A stretch of 64,000 nucleotides of DNA from a virus: positions 1-64,000 of the IMG/VR virus record IMGVR_UViG_3300046318_000165, one strand, 5' to 3'. Shown piece by piece: positions 9,144 through 17,249 of the stretch. Made by a program: the position numbers and the translations under genes. Every line of letters starts with the position of its first letter. Within the stretch, counting starts at the first letter, position 1. The notes beneath the pieces are model-generated. The model did not search any database. It saw only the letters and a list, made by a program, of their open reading frames with translations, and was not told the origin of the DNA.

Positions 9144-9215
9144 TCCTCCTTAGCTCAATGGCAGAGCAGAGAGCTGTTAACTCTAAGGTTGTTAGTTCGA
9201 ATCTAGCAGGAGGAG
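9144..9215 (+). tRNA. tRNA-Asn (GTT)
   Basis: Cloverleaf: acceptor TCCTCCT/AGGAGGA, D-arm GCTC..GAGC, anticodon loop CTGTTAA, T-loop TTCGAAT. The following bases are CA, so a full 3' CCA is not encoded. Confidence 0.93.
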
Positions 9216-9217
9216 CA

Positions 9218-9408
9218 ATATAGGTCGCACCTATAGGAGGCTAATATACCTTCGTAAACGTATATTCGGTTTGACTAGGCATACCGAGATCCTAATAGAC
9301 TGGGAATCTAAAAGTTCTAGCGTTGGCTCTATGAACCTTTGTAGAGACAGTATCCAATACTGTGCTTATTGGACAGTGAGCAGAGGTCGCTAACTCTGGC
9401 TCACATCT
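9218..9408 (+). ncRNA. hairpin-rich non-coding spacer between tRNAs
   Basis: About 190 nt with no ORF but a chain of perfect short hairpins: TAGGT-CGC-ACCTA (about 9221-9233), AATATAC/GTATATT (about 9242-9266), CGGT/ACCG, CTCTA/TAGAG, ACAGTAT-CCA-ATACTGT (about 9350) and GTGAGC/GCTCAC. It lacks a TTCRA T-loop, so it is not a tRNA. It may be a structured RNA co-transcribed with the tRNAs. Confidence 0.45.
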
Positions 9409-9479
9409 ATCACCCAAGTGTTACGGTAGCACAGCAGTCTCCAAAACTGTTGGACAAGGTTCAATTCCTTGGGGTGGTG
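9409..9479 (+). tRNA. tRNA-Trp (CCA)
   Basis: Acceptor ATCACCC/GGGTGGT, D-stem GTGT/GCAC, anticodon loop CTCCAAA, T-arm CAAGG-TTCAATT-CCTTG. The 3' CCA is not encoded. Confidence 0.9.
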
Positions 9480-9480
9480 C

Positions 9481-9660
9481 GATAGACGTGACTGTTTATG
9501 TTAGGTGTCTAGTACCGAATTACTAGAACGTTACCCAGTAGCGTTATGATTGGAAGGCGTACCAAAGCCTGACCCCTAAAGTGGGGATTGGTGCTGTTAC
9601 TCGCAGGTAGTCAGGTAAAGAGTCAGTGATGGATTATTTAGTCAATAATCGCATCACATT
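9481..9660 (+). ncRNA. second hairpin-rich non-coding spacer
   Basis: About 180 nt with CTAGTA/TACTAG, AGGC/GCCT and CCCC-TAAAGT-GGGG stems. A long hairpin lies near 9626-9657: GTGATG then GATTATT, loop TAGTC, then AATAATC and CATCAC (13 bp with one bulge). No T-loop and no ORF. It resembles 9218-9408 in style but not in sequence. Confidence 0.45.
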
Positions 9661-9661
9661 T

Positions 9662-9732
9662 GCGAATATAGTGTAGTGGTAACACAAGACTCTTCCAAGG
9701 TTTTGATGCGAGTTCGATTCTCGCTATTCGCT
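9662..9732 (+). tRNA. tRNA-Gly (TCC)
   Basis: Acceptor GCGAATA/TATTCGC, D-loop with GG, anticodon loop CTTCCAA, T-arm GCGAG-TTCGATT-CTCGC. Confidence 0.92.
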
Positions 9733-9737
9733 CAAAT

Positions 9738-9824
9738 AGGTTAATGGTGTATAACGCACCTACTTGCAAGGTTAACCTGTGGTGTAAAAGTCCACCGAGT
9801 CCGATGGGGCGATATCTTCGGTTT
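9738..9824 (+). other. tRNA-like or hairpin remnant
   Basis: Contains a D-arm-like GGTG/CACC hairpin and an ACCT-ACTTGCA-AGGT anticodon-like hairpin enclosed by a 7-bp AGGTTAA/TTAACCT stem, then a GTGG/CCAC hairpin. It does not fold as a standard cloverleaf (no TTCRA loop or matching acceptor ends). Possibly a degenerate tRNA or another structured spacer. Confidence 0.3.
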
Positions 9825-9825
9825 A

Positions 9826-9900
9826 GACTCTGTAGCTCAATAGGATAGAGCACTTCCCTGTCAAGGAAGAGGTTTGCCAGTTCGATCCTGGTCAGAGTCG
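9826..9900 (+). tRNA. tRNA-Asp (GTC)
   Basis: Acceptor GACTCTG/CAGAGTC, anticodon stem CTTCC/GGAAG with loop CTGTCAA, T-arm GCCAG-TTCGATC-CTGGT. Confidence 0.94.
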
Positions 9901-9908
9901 CTTTATGG

Positions 9909-9914
9909 TATAAT
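9909..9914 (+). promoter_or_regulatory. -10 box of leaderless promoter
   Basis: TGG-TATAAT extended -10, 6 nt before the ATG of the homing-endonuclease-like gene. Confidence 0.65.
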
Positions 9915-9920
9915 AATACT

Positions 9921-10379
9921 ATGAAAAAAATAGAAAATATAATTTGGACAGCAGCATTACTAGAGGGAGAAGGTTCGTTTCTAACAAAAACAAATGCTCA
10001 TAGACCAATAGTTAGTTGCCAAATGACAGATGTTGACGTTATAAATAATTTATATAATATTTGGGGTGGTGCGATTTATCATTCATTACCCAGAAAAGAT
10101 GGATATAAAGAAACATGGCATTGGCAACTTGGTGGAGAAGATGCAGTAGAATTAATGACAATGATTCTTCCATATATGTTTTCTAGAAGATCCGAAAAAA
10201 TTAATTCTGTATTAAATATATGGAATACACAAAAACAAAAATTGAACAATATAAATGACAATGGAATAAAAGCTGCAAAAGAATATTTAAATGGAGGAAC
10301 GTCTTTAAGAAAAGTAGCAAAAAAATATTCTATTACATATGAAACTGTAAGAAGATATATTAATAAAATAAATAAATAA
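9921..10379 (+). CDS. LAGLIDADG-like homing endonuclease with C-terminal HTH
   Basis: 152 aa. The N-terminal TAALLEGEGSFLTK is a LAGLIDADG helix variant with the acidic catalytic position; one motif only, so it would act as a dimer. The C-terminal 40 residues (YLNGGTSLRKVAKKYSITYETVRRYI) are an HTH that probably binds the target. It sits alone between tRNA-Asp and tRNA-Thr and is more AT-rich than its neighbours, as expected for a mobile gene. Its own promoter is leaderless. Confidence 0.75.
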   Translation: MKKIENIIWTAALLEGEGSFLTKTNAHRPIVSCQMTDVDVINNLYNIWGGAIYHSLPRKDGYKETWHWQLGGEDAVELMTMILPYMFSRRSEKINSVLNIWNTQKQKLNNINDNGIKAAKEYLNGGTSLRKVAKKYSITYETVRRYINKINK

Positions 10380-10383
10380 ATTT

Positions 10384-10458
10384 GCTTCTATAGTTCAACG
10401 GTTAGAACGGCTGTTTTGTAATCAGCGGATGTGGGTTCGATTCCTACTAGAAGCTCCA
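10384..10458 (+). tRNA. tRNA-Thr (TGT), CCA encoded
   Basis: Acceptor GCTTCTA/TAGAAGC, anticodon loop TTTGTAA in a GCTGT/TCAGC stem, T-arm GTGGG-TTCGATT-CCTAC. Ends TCCA, so the CCA end is encoded. Confidence 0.94.
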
Positions 10459-10503
10459 AGGTGTATAATAGATTGTAGTTTAAATAACTACTTAGGAGAT
10501 AAT

Positions 10504-10953
10504 ATGACAGTAGTATATAAAGAGCCTTTTGACAAAAGTCTAAGAGGCGATGAATTTGGAAACTTAGCACCATATCGTAATGGAAAGCCTCACAGAGGAC
10601 AAGACTGGCATCCAGCAGAAAACACAATTATTCCAGCAATTTCTGACGCAACTGTTCACAATATTTTTTGGACAGATGTTCTAGGAAATGTGGTTGAGGT
10701 TGTAGATGCAGATGGAGTATATTCGCAATATTCTCACCTTGCCAAAAAGCCAAAGAGCATTAAAAAGGGAAGTGTAATTAAGCTAGGGCAACCTGTAGGT
10801 CGCACTGGCGGAGGACCTAACACACCGTCTGGATCCGCCAGTACTGGGAGTCACCTTCATCTAGCTATGGCTAAAGTTCCTAATGTACATCTAGCACCAT
10901 ATAGCAAACTTATTGATCCACTTAAATATATTCAAAAACACAAAGGAGCATAA
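10504..10953 (+). CDS. M23-family metallopeptidase (lysin or tail-associated)
   Basis: 149 aa from ATG 10504 (RBS AGGAGAT); an upstream in-frame extension would run into tRNA-Thr and is rejected. Zn ligands of the M23/LytM family are visible: HRGQDW (H..D) and GSHLHLAM (HxH). It has no signal peptide, so it would act as a lysis endopeptidase released by a holin or as a virion component cutting peptidoglycan cross-bridges. The stop overlaps the next start (TAATG). Confidence 0.85.
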   Translation: MTVVYKEPFDKSLRGDEFGNLAPYRNGKPHRGQDWHPAENTIIPAISDATVHNIFWTDVLGNVVEVVDADGVYSQYSHLAKKPKSIKKGSVIKLGQPVGRTGGGPNTPSGSASTGSHLHLAMAKVPNVHLAPYSKLIDPLKYIQKHKGA

Positions 10954-11129
10954 TGGCACTATACGATTATAAATGTAAGGATTGTAACATTGTTAAAATT
11001 ATTACTAGAGGATTTGACGAAGAAGATCCAGGATATAAGTGTAGTACTTGCAATTCTGACTTAATTCGTGTATACTCTAATGTAGGCGTTGCTTTCAAGG
11101 GTAGCGGATTTTATTCAACAGACAAGTAA
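10953..11129 (+). CDS. FmdB-type zinc ribbon protein
   Basis: 58 aa. MALYDYKCKDCNIV, then YKCSTC, then GVAFKGSGFYSTDK match the FmdB family zinc ribbon including its conserved FKGSGFY end. Function of the family is unclear. Coupled to the M23 gene. Confidence 0.78.
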   Translation: MALYDYKCKDCNIVKIITRGFDEEDPGYKCSTCNSDLIRVYSNVGVAFKGSGFYSTDK

Positions 11130-11138
11130 GGGTATATC

Positions 11139-11369
11139 TTGGTAGAAGAAGCAGTAAAGACAAAAGAGTGGACTCTTAGGATTGCTGATCGTTGTGACGC
11201 TAAAGACTGCGGAGCACAAGCCTATGTTAATGTAAAAGGTATTTCTGGAGAACTACTATTTTGCTCACATCACTTTAATAAGTTTGATGGAGATAAGCTA
11301 CAGGCTTTTGCTTTTGAAATTATTGACGAGCGTGAGCGTCTTATTGAGAATCGTACCAAAGAAGATTAA
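11139..11369 (+). CDS. DUF7455-like protein
   Basis: 76 aa from TTG. DRCDAKDCGAQAYV and GELLFCSHHFNKF match the cysteine/histidine pattern of DUF7455 proteins, which I know chiefly from actinobacteria and their phages. It supports the host assignment. Molecular role unknown. Confidence 0.7.
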   Translation: MVEEAVKTKEWTLRIADRCDAKDCGAQAYVNVKGISGELLFCSHHFNKFDGDKLQAFAFEIIDERERLIENRTKED

Positions 11370-11384
11370 GCGGTATAATTAATT

Positions 11385-11813
11385 ATGCAGTATTTTTTGG
11401 GATCGGTAATAACTCTAATTGTTGTTGCTGTATGTTTTAAACTATTTAAAGTTAAACAAATAGAAAAAGAAAAGCAACCTTTGCTCTATAGCCAAAGCTA
11501 TGTGTATAACTTGTTTGCTCCAATCATGCCAACAAATAATTATTTAAATAATCTAAAGCCATTGAACTCTCAAGCTAAAAAGTATTATGACAAAGCTTAT
11601 ATGAGAATTATCTTTACCAGCGATAAAGCCTACTGGATTAAAGAAAATGCACTTTATGTTGCTGATTATGTAGATGGAGAAATTTTAGAAGAATCTACAA
11701 AAACAGTTGACACAATGGGTATGGATAAGGTAGAATTAGAGAAGATGAGTTTTATCGTAGATAAGTTAACGGAAGGATTATCAAATGATAGTGGCAATTC
11801 AGGGAAGTCGTAA
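11385..11813 (+). CDS. membrane-anchored protein, 142 aa
   Basis: Leaderless (TATAAT 11374-11379, ATG 6 nt on). One N-terminal membrane helix (YFLGSVITLIVVAVCFKLF), the remainder soluble with a mixed alpha/beta pattern. No family recognised. It overlaps the next gene by 29 nt. Confidence 0.65.
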   Translation: MQYFLGSVITLIVVAVCFKLFKVKQIEKEKQPLLYSQSYVYNLFAPIMPTNNYLNNLKPLNSQAKKYYDKAYMRIIFTSDKAYWIKENALYVADYVDGEILEESTKTVDTMGMDKVELEKMSFIVDKLTEGLSNDSGNSGKS

Positions 11814-12135
11814 TTTTGACGATTACCAAATTTTTCTAAGAGCAATGGGCACTGCCCTATCAACATTGCCAGAAGGCGATGATGAATTCCTAATTTATTC
11901 TGCAGGTCCTGCACAGATTAACTCATTTGGGATGGAGTTCTCTAACATCTCTGAGCGTAGTCTAAAGATTCGTGGAATCAAGATTAGACTATTTAAGATT
12001 CCACCTAGCTGGATTAGAGATAACATTCATAACATTGATTACTTTGCATACTTTAGCAAGCCAAAGGAAACTGTATCAGATCTTGTAGATCTTGCAGACT
12101 CTAAGGACGTTAATGTTGGAGTATATAGATTTTAA
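11785..12135 (+). CDS. SLOG-like (DprA/YspA-type) protein
   Basis: 116 aa with MIVAIQGSRNFDDY at the N-terminus, the GSRxF nucleotide-binding loop of the SLOG/YspA family, followed by a Rossmann-like pattern (FLIYSAGPAQINSFG, IDYFAYFSKP). Such proteins bind nucleotides or nucleic acids. It overlaps the deaminase gene by one base. Confidence 0.65.
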   Translation: MIVAIQGSRNFDDYQIFLRAMGTALSTLPEGDDEFLIYSAGPAQINSFGMEFSNISERSLKIRGIKIRLFKIPPSWIRDNIHNIDYFAYFSKPKETVSDLVDLADSKDVNVGVYRF

Positions 12136-12503
12136 TGTTGAGTAATAGACAGGAAGCATTTCTGTCCGTTGCTAGATACATGGCTTCTAAATCAGAGTCA
12201 CGTCAAAAGCATGGGGCAGTAATAGTTAAATCTGGTAGGGTATTGGGGACTGGATTTAACAAAGATAAAAATAACCCAGACAATGTTTCACCTGAGCATA
12301 TCAAGTCTCACTGCTCTGTACACGCAGAGGTTGATGCGATAAGAGATGCCAAGTGGAATGTTAAGGGTGCAACACTATATGTTGCCAGGGTAAATCGCCA
12401 GGGCAAAGACAGAAATAGCGAACCATGTGATAGATGCAAGGTAGTTATTGAAGAGTCACAAATTAAAAAGGTAATCTATACAGGGAGTAACTGTGTTAAT
12501 TAA
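12135..12503 (+). CDS. cytidine/dCMP deaminase
   Basis: 122 aa with the zinc deaminase signature: CSVHAEVDAI (HAE, catalytic Glu) and EPCDRCKVVI (PCxxC). It converts a cytosine nucleotide or nucleoside to the uracil form, which ThyX (22691) can methylate to make dTMP. Short length favours a cytidine/deoxycytidylate type. Confidence 0.83.
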   Translation: MLSNRQEAFLSVARYMASKSESRQKHGAVIVKSGRVLGTGFNKDKNNPDNVSPEHIKSHCSVHAEVDAIRDAKWNVKGATLYVARVNRQGKDRNSEPCDRCKVVIEESQIKKVIYTGSNCVN

Positions 12504-12702
12504 ATCACTAGAACAAATGGAATCTATCGTAGATTCAGATGATAGCCTAATCTGGGATGGATGGACTGTTGTCAATCTAAAGCCTGTAAAAGATGGGCTT
12601 ATGTCAAAAGATGCACTCAGGATAGATAATTCCTGGTATCTACAAAAGCGTTATGAGCCATCGGAACAGGGTTGGAATCTTCCAGATAGGTTTGTTAGAT
12701 GA
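12493..12702 (+). CDS. hypothetical protein, 69 aa
   Basis: GTG start overlapping the deaminase end by 11 nt. Contains WDGWTVVNLKPVKDG; no family recognised. Confidence 0.55.
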   Translation: MLIKSLEQMESIVDSDDSLIWDGWTVVNLKPVKDGLMSKDALRIDNSWYLQKRYEPSEQGWNLPDRFVR

Positions 12703-12706
12703 TTAA

Positions 12707-13000
12707 ATGGACAAGCATGAATGGAAAGACGAAGCTAACTGCATTGGATATGACACCAATATATTCTTTGACAAGTACGAAGAAGATGTTGCCCTAAGAC
12801 CAGCAGTTGACAAGTTTTGTTCTGAATGTCCATTAGCAAAGATTTGTTTTGCTGTGGGTATATCCCAAAAAGAATGGGGAGTCTGGGGAGGAATTTATCT
12901 AGAGAATGGAAAAATATCTAGAGAGTTTAACAGACATAGAACAAAGCAGGACTGGGCAGAAACATGGCAATATTTAACTATGGATTTGGACGAGAAATAA
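12707..13000 (+). CDS. WhiB-like Fe-S transcription factor
   Basis: 97 aa. Four cysteines in the Wbl pattern (ANC...FCSECPLAKIC) followed by the GVWGG turn (EWGVWGGIY) and a basic C-terminus. WhiB-like proteins are restricted to actinobacteria and their phages, where they bind sigma factor region 4 and redirect transcription. This is the best single host marker in the window, and the protein may control phage or host promoters. Confidence 0.9.
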   Translation: MDKHEWKDEANCIGYDTNIFFDKYEEDVALRPAVDKFCSECPLAKICFAVGISQKEWGVWGGIYLENGKISREFNRHRTKQDWAETWQYLTMDLDEK

Positions 13001-13001
13001 A

Positions 13002-13241
13002 ATGATGTATACAGATGCAATGAAAAGAGCATTTAGATCTTTGACCCCACCAAAAGGATTCTACGTTGATATTATTGATAGCGAACACTTTTTAACAGTA
13101 AGAGCAAATGAAAAAGTTTTTATGGCATTGAGTGGACAAGACAAGATTTATGCGGTAGAATATATGATAAAGGTCAAGAAAGTGCTAGAAGAGAATGGAG
13201 CCATTGTGCTTCTAATACGAGAGGGTGGAGTGGAAGAATAA
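13002..13241 (+). CDS. hypothetical protein, 79 aa
   Basis: Starts 1 nt after the whiB-like stop; its last base overlaps the next ATG. Mixed alpha/beta, no motif recognised. Confidence 0.6.
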   Translation: MMYTDAMKRAFRSLTPPKGFYVDIIDSEHFLTVRANEKVFMALSGQDKIYAVEYMIKVKKVLEENGAIVLLIREGGVEE

Positions 13242-13636
13242 TGCTTGAACTAATATCCTTCATCGTAATAATTTCTTTACTAGCAGTATCAGTTCTTGGA
13301 GTCCTATATTTGAGAATTCAAAATGTAAGACTATCAAAGACACTGGCACAAACAATTATTGATAAGATTATTGCTCTTGATAGACTAGGTAAAGAACTAG
13401 AACTAAAAGATAACAAGAGTCTTGAACAAACAGAAGGCTTTATCAAATTTGTTTCGCAATCACGAGACTATGCATTTGAGTATATTGAAGATGCACAGGA
13501 ACGTATTGCAAGTTTTGATAAAGAGTTAAATAACATTATCAATCTTGGCGGTAACAAAAAAGAAACCGTCAAACTAATTCTGGCAGCATATCAACCAATA
13601 AGGGAACTGCTACCAGAAGAACAAGGAGAAAAATAA
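13241..13636 (+). CDS. membrane-anchored coiled-coil protein, 131 aa
   Basis: N-terminal membrane helix (LISFIVIISLLAVSVLGVLYL) followed by a long helix-rich cytoplasmic or periplasmic part. Next to the holin candidate, so a spanin-like or holin-partner role is conceivable; no direct motif. Confidence 0.62.
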   Translation: MLELISFIVIISLLAVSVLGVLYLRIQNVRLSKTLAQTIIDKIIALDRLGKELELKDNKSLEQTEGFIKFVSQSRDYAFEYIEDAQERIASFDKELNNIINLGGNKKETVKLILAAYQPIRELLPEEQGEK

Positions 13637-13637
13637 A

Positions 13638-13901
13638 ATGAGTAAAACACTAAAGGCACTATTGGCTTCATATGGTCGTAGCGTTCTATCAGCAGCATCT
13701 GCACTATACCTTGCAGGTGTAACTGATCCAGTAGACCTAGCATGGTCACTAGTAGCAGCAGTACTTCCTGTACTAATTCGTTACATCAATCCTAATGACC
13801 CTGCTTTTGGTCGTACACCAAAGTCTGAGGAAGTTATTGATGCAATCTCTAAGGCTACTCCAAAGAAGGCTCCAGTCAAGAAGCCAGCTGCAAAAAAGTA
13901 A
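13638..13901 (+). CDS. holin-like protein
   Basis: 87 aa, RBS AAGGAG. One or two weakly hydrophobic helices (residues about 14-46) ending in IRYINPNDPAFG and a Lys/Ala/Pro-rich tail, the layout of small holins in many actinophages. It would form membrane lesions that release the lysin. Terminator immediately downstream. Confidence 0.65.
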   Translation: MSKTLKALLASYGRSVLSAASALYLAGVTDPVDLAWSLVAAVLPVLIRYINPNDPAFGRTPKSEEVIDAISKATPKKAPVKKPAAKK

Positions 13902-13917
13902 ATAAGAACAAAAAGAT

Positions 13918-13948
13918 AGCCAGGGATAAAACCCTGGCTTTTCTTTTA
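13918..13948. terminator. bidirectional terminator
   Basis: Perfect 8-bp stem AGCCAGGG/CCCTGGCT, loop ATAAAA, with T-rich tracts on both strands. It separates the plus-strand lysis region from the convergent glycosyltransferase operon. Confidence 0.9.
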
Positions 13949-14980
13949 CTCGTTTATTATTTCTAAATATTTAGTTTTTAATTCATCAACAAAATGTTTT
14001 CTGCCAATATCAATTGCCTTTAATTTTTGTTGTTGTTTATCTTTAGAATTAACATAGTTGTCTATGTGCTGTGCAAGTAGTTTTGGATCTGCTTCATAAA
14101 CAGAAATCATTCCAGCCTTTGTCCTAAAACTTAGATGCACTCTAGACTGAGTTAGCCAGGATTCAGGAAGAATAAAATTGTTAGGTTCAATATTAGTCAT
14201 AAATACTGGTAGACCACTAACCAAAGCTTCATTCATAGGTAGGCATAAACCAGCATATCTTCTAGGTAATACCATAGCATCAAATCCAACATAAAGGTCT
14301 TGATTATTTTTTACATTGCTTTTGTCTATGGTCAATCTTGGATCGTTTGACATTCCCTCAAAATCACTTTGAGTTTTTATTACAAGTTCGTAATCTGCTG
14401 TAGAATGCTTTAACATCTTTAAAATAGTTTCTGTTCCATTTCTATCTTGAGCAGCAATCTTTCCAGCAATATGAAGTATTCGTAAATGATCTTTAGATAG
14501 ATTTTCTTCTCTAGCTTCTTCAAATAAACTAAAGTCTGTAGGTGGTGGTAGATGAACAACCTTACACTGTCTACCAAATAATCTATTTACCATTCCAATG
14601 TTCCAAAGACTTGGAGCAAGAAGAACGTCTGGTAGCGGAAGATGTCTCTGAGTTACATTTTCAAATAGTTCAAAGTTATATTGAAGAATAGTCTTAACTT
14701 TCTTTTCCTTGGCTTTTGTAATCAGGGTATCGCTGTAAAAGATTTCACAACTCAACACAACATCAACACTATCCAAGAATAAGTCAACTTCCGCATCAGT
14801 TGCAAAACCATTAGTAGTCATTACATCATAACCAACATACCATTCTGGATGCTGCTCATTGTTATTAAATGGAGTAGAATCAATAAGCATTATCTTTGAT
14901 GGCTCTAATAGCTTTACAAGCTCTCTTGTTTGATTTCCTAGACCAGTGTTATCTGATCTTGCAATAATTCCTAGTCTCAT
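13946..14980 (-). CDS. GT-B glycosyltransferase (GT4-like)
   Basis: 344 aa. N-terminal Rossmann start (RLGIIARSDNTGLGNQTRELV) and the C-terminal donor-binding region RRYAGLCLPMNEALVSGLPVF, equivalent to the GT4 E(x7)E motif. Last gene of a five-gene operon (18202 to 13946) whose members overlap by 3 to 11 nt. It could glycosylate phage virion proteins, phage DNA or host surface polymers; the sequence does not decide which. Confidence 0.8.
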   Translation of the reverse strand: MRLGIIARSDNTGLGNQTRELVKLLEPSKIMLIDSTPFNNNEQHPEWYVGYDVMTTNGFATDAEVDLFLDSVDVVLSCEIFYSDTLITKAKEKKVKTILQYNFELFENVTQRHLPLPDVLLAPSLWNIGMVNRLFGRQCKVVHLPPPTDFSLFEEAREENLSKDHLRILHIAGKIAAQDRNGTETILKMLKHSTADYELVIKTQSDFEGMSNDPRLTIDKSNVKNNQDLYVGFDAMVLPRRYAGLCLPMNEALVSGLPVFMTNIEPNNFILPESWLTQSRVHLSFRTKAGMISVYEADPKLLAQHIDNYVNSKDKQQQKLKAIDIGRKHFVDELKTKYLEIINE

Positions 14981-15738
14981 ACTTCTGTCAGCCCCCAGGC
15001 ATCATCGTCTGAGGTAAACTTCCTCAAGTTCTTACGACCATCAAGATGCTGAGTAACTCTAATATCTTCTTTACCTTGTGGATTATAAAGCCAAAGCCTA
15101 TGTTCATCCCATCTTTTTAAAGTCTCGTGACAATCAGAGAAAACCTTTCCATAGAATTTATCTTCAATAAAATAATTGGGTATTGTATTTGGAAGAACCA
15201 TATGCCTATAATAAGCTACAGTAGACATATGCGGTTGTTGACTCCACTGGAAAGTTTGAATAAAATCTCCCTTTTGCTCTAGCATTAAATACATGTGATC
15301 TGGTTCAATAAAAATATTAAAAGAATAAAATCTAATTGTATAAGCTTCTTTTGAATCAAGCATATCAAGCAATACTTGCCAATCAATATCTAAATTATCT
15401 TTTAAAGCAACGTCACCCTCAATATAAAACATCAATGGTGTACGAATAAGGTCAATTGTTTCTGCCATCATTGTAGACTGGTGACTATGTTTTTCAAAAA
15501 TTACTGGTAAAACATTTTTCCATTCATGCAAAGATTTCCACAAGATACGATTCTTGTATTCATCATACTGCTCTTTTCTGTGGGCTTGTTCTTCACGCAA
15601 GCCATCAACTTGTAAGATAATTTCATTATCAGGAAAGTACTTTCTAACGCTAGAAATAACCTGATCAATTATTTCTGTACTAGGATGTATAGGACTTACA
15701 GACGTAGGCATAACTATTGTTACATCATTAATATTCAT
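14977..15738 (-). CDS. GT-A-type glycosyltransferase-like protein
   Basis: 253 aa. VTIVMPTSVSP at the N-terminus and the acidic FYIEGDVALKDN (in place of DxD) suggest a GT2-like nucleotide-sugar transferase. Overlaps its downstream neighbour by 4 nt and the upstream gene by 11 nt. Confidence 0.68.
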   Translation of the reverse strand: MNINDVTIVMPTSVSPIHPSTEIIDQVISSVRKYFPDNEIILQVDGLREEQAHRKEQYDEYKNRILWKSLHEWKNVLPVIFEKHSHQSTMMAETIDLIRTPLMFYIEGDVALKDNLDIDWQVLLDMLDSKEAYTIRFYSFNIFIEPDHMYLMLEQKGDFIQTFQWSQQPHMSTVAYYRHMVLPNTIPNYFIEDKFYGKVFSDCHETLKRWDEHRLWLYNPQGKEDIRVTQHLDGRKNLRKFTSDDDAWGLTEV

Positions 15739-16594
15739 TTACTTGCTCCATAATCTTGTTTGCAAAATCTCTTTTATATCTTATCCACCAGGAAACTATT
15801 CTGTGTAAGTTTGCTGAGTAATCAGTAAGTAAATCATTAGTTATTGATGGAAGTTCATTCCAGTTAGAAGTGGTCTGTGCTGGAAATTCTTCAGGGAATA
15901 CGTAATGGAAAAAATCAAATTCTTCACCAATAGCATTCTTAGAATCTGCAATAGGAATTGATAGCATCTCTATTGCCTCATAGAATCTAAATGAATCAAT
16001 TGTTACATTACCAGCAGGGGCAGGAACAATCCTAGATTGTGCCATATACTTGTAGTAGTCTTTAGGCTCAAAGCCTTGCATAAAGCCTTTTGTGGGGTTA
16101 TAGAAGGCATTTGGCATTGATTTCATTACTGATGCCAGCTCTTGTCGTCTTTCATGAGTTACCTGACCAGAAAAGAATAGGTCATACTCTTTCTCAGTAT
16201 ATTCAGGAATGACTGACTTCATTGTAAAAGGACATCCAATAGGAAGTTTGTGGTATGGCTCATGCTTTGGGAATGGAGACTGAACCCATACCTCCATATT
16301 GTCATGAACTAATAAACCTGGATCAAAGAATCCTGCTTCATCAGAAGTTACAAATAAAATAACTCTTTTTATTTTCGATAGCTCTAAACTAATTTTATTT
16401 TCATAGCCCAAGCTATCATAGCCAGGAATGACCACAAAAGCTCTATCCTCTTCTAAAAGAGTTTCTACCTCAAACATTTCAACTTTCTTTAGTTCAAATG
16501 TCTCTTTAAGTAATCCAAAATCACCTTTATGATTTGAATAATTCTTACCGTCTGGGGATAGTAAAAATGCTTTTATACTACTCAAGTTATTCAT
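15728..16594 (-). CDS. exostosin-like glycosyltransferase
   Basis: 288 aa. The segment RIVPAPAGNVTIDSFRFYEAIEMLSIPI is like the exostosin/GT47 donor-binding region (cf. CPRGxxxDSxRxxEAL..GCIPV). Part of the glycosyltransferase operon. Confidence 0.68.
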   Translation of the reverse strand: MNNLSSIKAFLLSPDGKNYSNHKGDFGLLKETFELKKVEMFEVETLLEEDRAFVVIPGYDSLGYENKISLELSKIKRVILFVTSDEAGFFDPGLLVHDNMEVWVQSPFPKHEPYHKLPIGCPFTMKSVIPEYTEKEYDLFFSGQVTHERRQELASVMKSMPNAFYNPTKGFMQGFEPKDYYKYMAQSRIVPAPAGNVTIDSFRFYEAIEMLSIPIADSKNAIGEEFDFFHYVFPEEFPAQTTSNWNELPSITNDLLTDYSANLHRIVSWWIRYKRDFANKIMEQVNEY

Positions 16595-17249
16595 ACCTTC
16601 CTTTGGTAATTTTACTTACATGATTTTTATCATCTTTATCTGGGCAATACTTTATGTCTACATCTGGAAGATTGAATGGAAGATCGTAACAATCTTCAAA
16701 TGTTGCTCCACTGCCAGGATAATGACCCCACTTGTTGTAAAAATATTGATGAAGAATATTGTCATTTGATCTAACGCCACCAAGTTTAATGCTATGCCCC
16801 ATGATTGTGTCAGACACATCAAACTTTATTTTTTCCCACCTGACATGTGGAAATGCTTTTTGAATTCTAATACTATAATCAAGATCGTCATATCCGTAAG
16901 GTGTAAAGTTTTCATCCCATCCGCCAACAGCATCAATTATGTCTCTTCTAAATGCCATTAAGTGCCATCCATAGAGTCCATACCCTTCTACAACTTGAAC
17001 ATCAGTTTTGCTTAAATACTCAATAAGGTCTTGTCCACCACTTTGTCCAAATCTAATTGCAGCACTCATTATAATAAGCCAGTCTGCATCATCTTCATAA
17101 AGTTTTTTAATACCTAAATTATGACTAGCCATAATGCCAATATTATTTTCTGTATTATCGATCTCTACTATGTTCTCAAGCTTGCAGGTTTGTATACAAG
17201 CATCTCTAAACTCTTGAACTTTATATGGTAGAACTACAACATATTTCAT
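16587..17249 (-). CDS. GT2-family glycosyltransferase
   Basis: 220 aa from ATG 17249, chosen because it overlaps the upstream TGA as ATGA; a longer in-frame start at 17279 lies inside the upstream gene. KYVVVLPYK at the N-terminus, and AVGGWDENFTPYGYDDLDYSIRI, the hallmark GGWDE...EDxD region of GT2 enzymes. Confidence 0.78.
   Translation of the reverse strand: MKYVVVLPYKVQEFRDACIQTCKLENIVEIDNTENNIGIMASHNLGIKKLYEDDADWLIIMSAAIRFGQSGGQDLIEYLSKTDVQVVEGYGLYGWHLMAFRRDIIDAVGGWDENFTPYGYDDLDYSIRIQKAFPHVRWEKIKFDVSDTIMGHSIKLGGVRSNDNILHQYFYNKWGHYPGSGATFEDCYDLPFNLPDVDIKYCPDKDDKNHVSKITKGRYE

Noticed and set aside
9738-9824. A further tRNA (Ala TGC or Gln TTG)
   Set aside because: Anticodon-like hairpin exists but there is no matching acceptor stem or T-loop; kept only as a remnant.
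10429-10503. Longer start for the M23 peptidase
   Set aside because: Would translate part of tRNA-Thr; the ATG at 10504 has an RBS.
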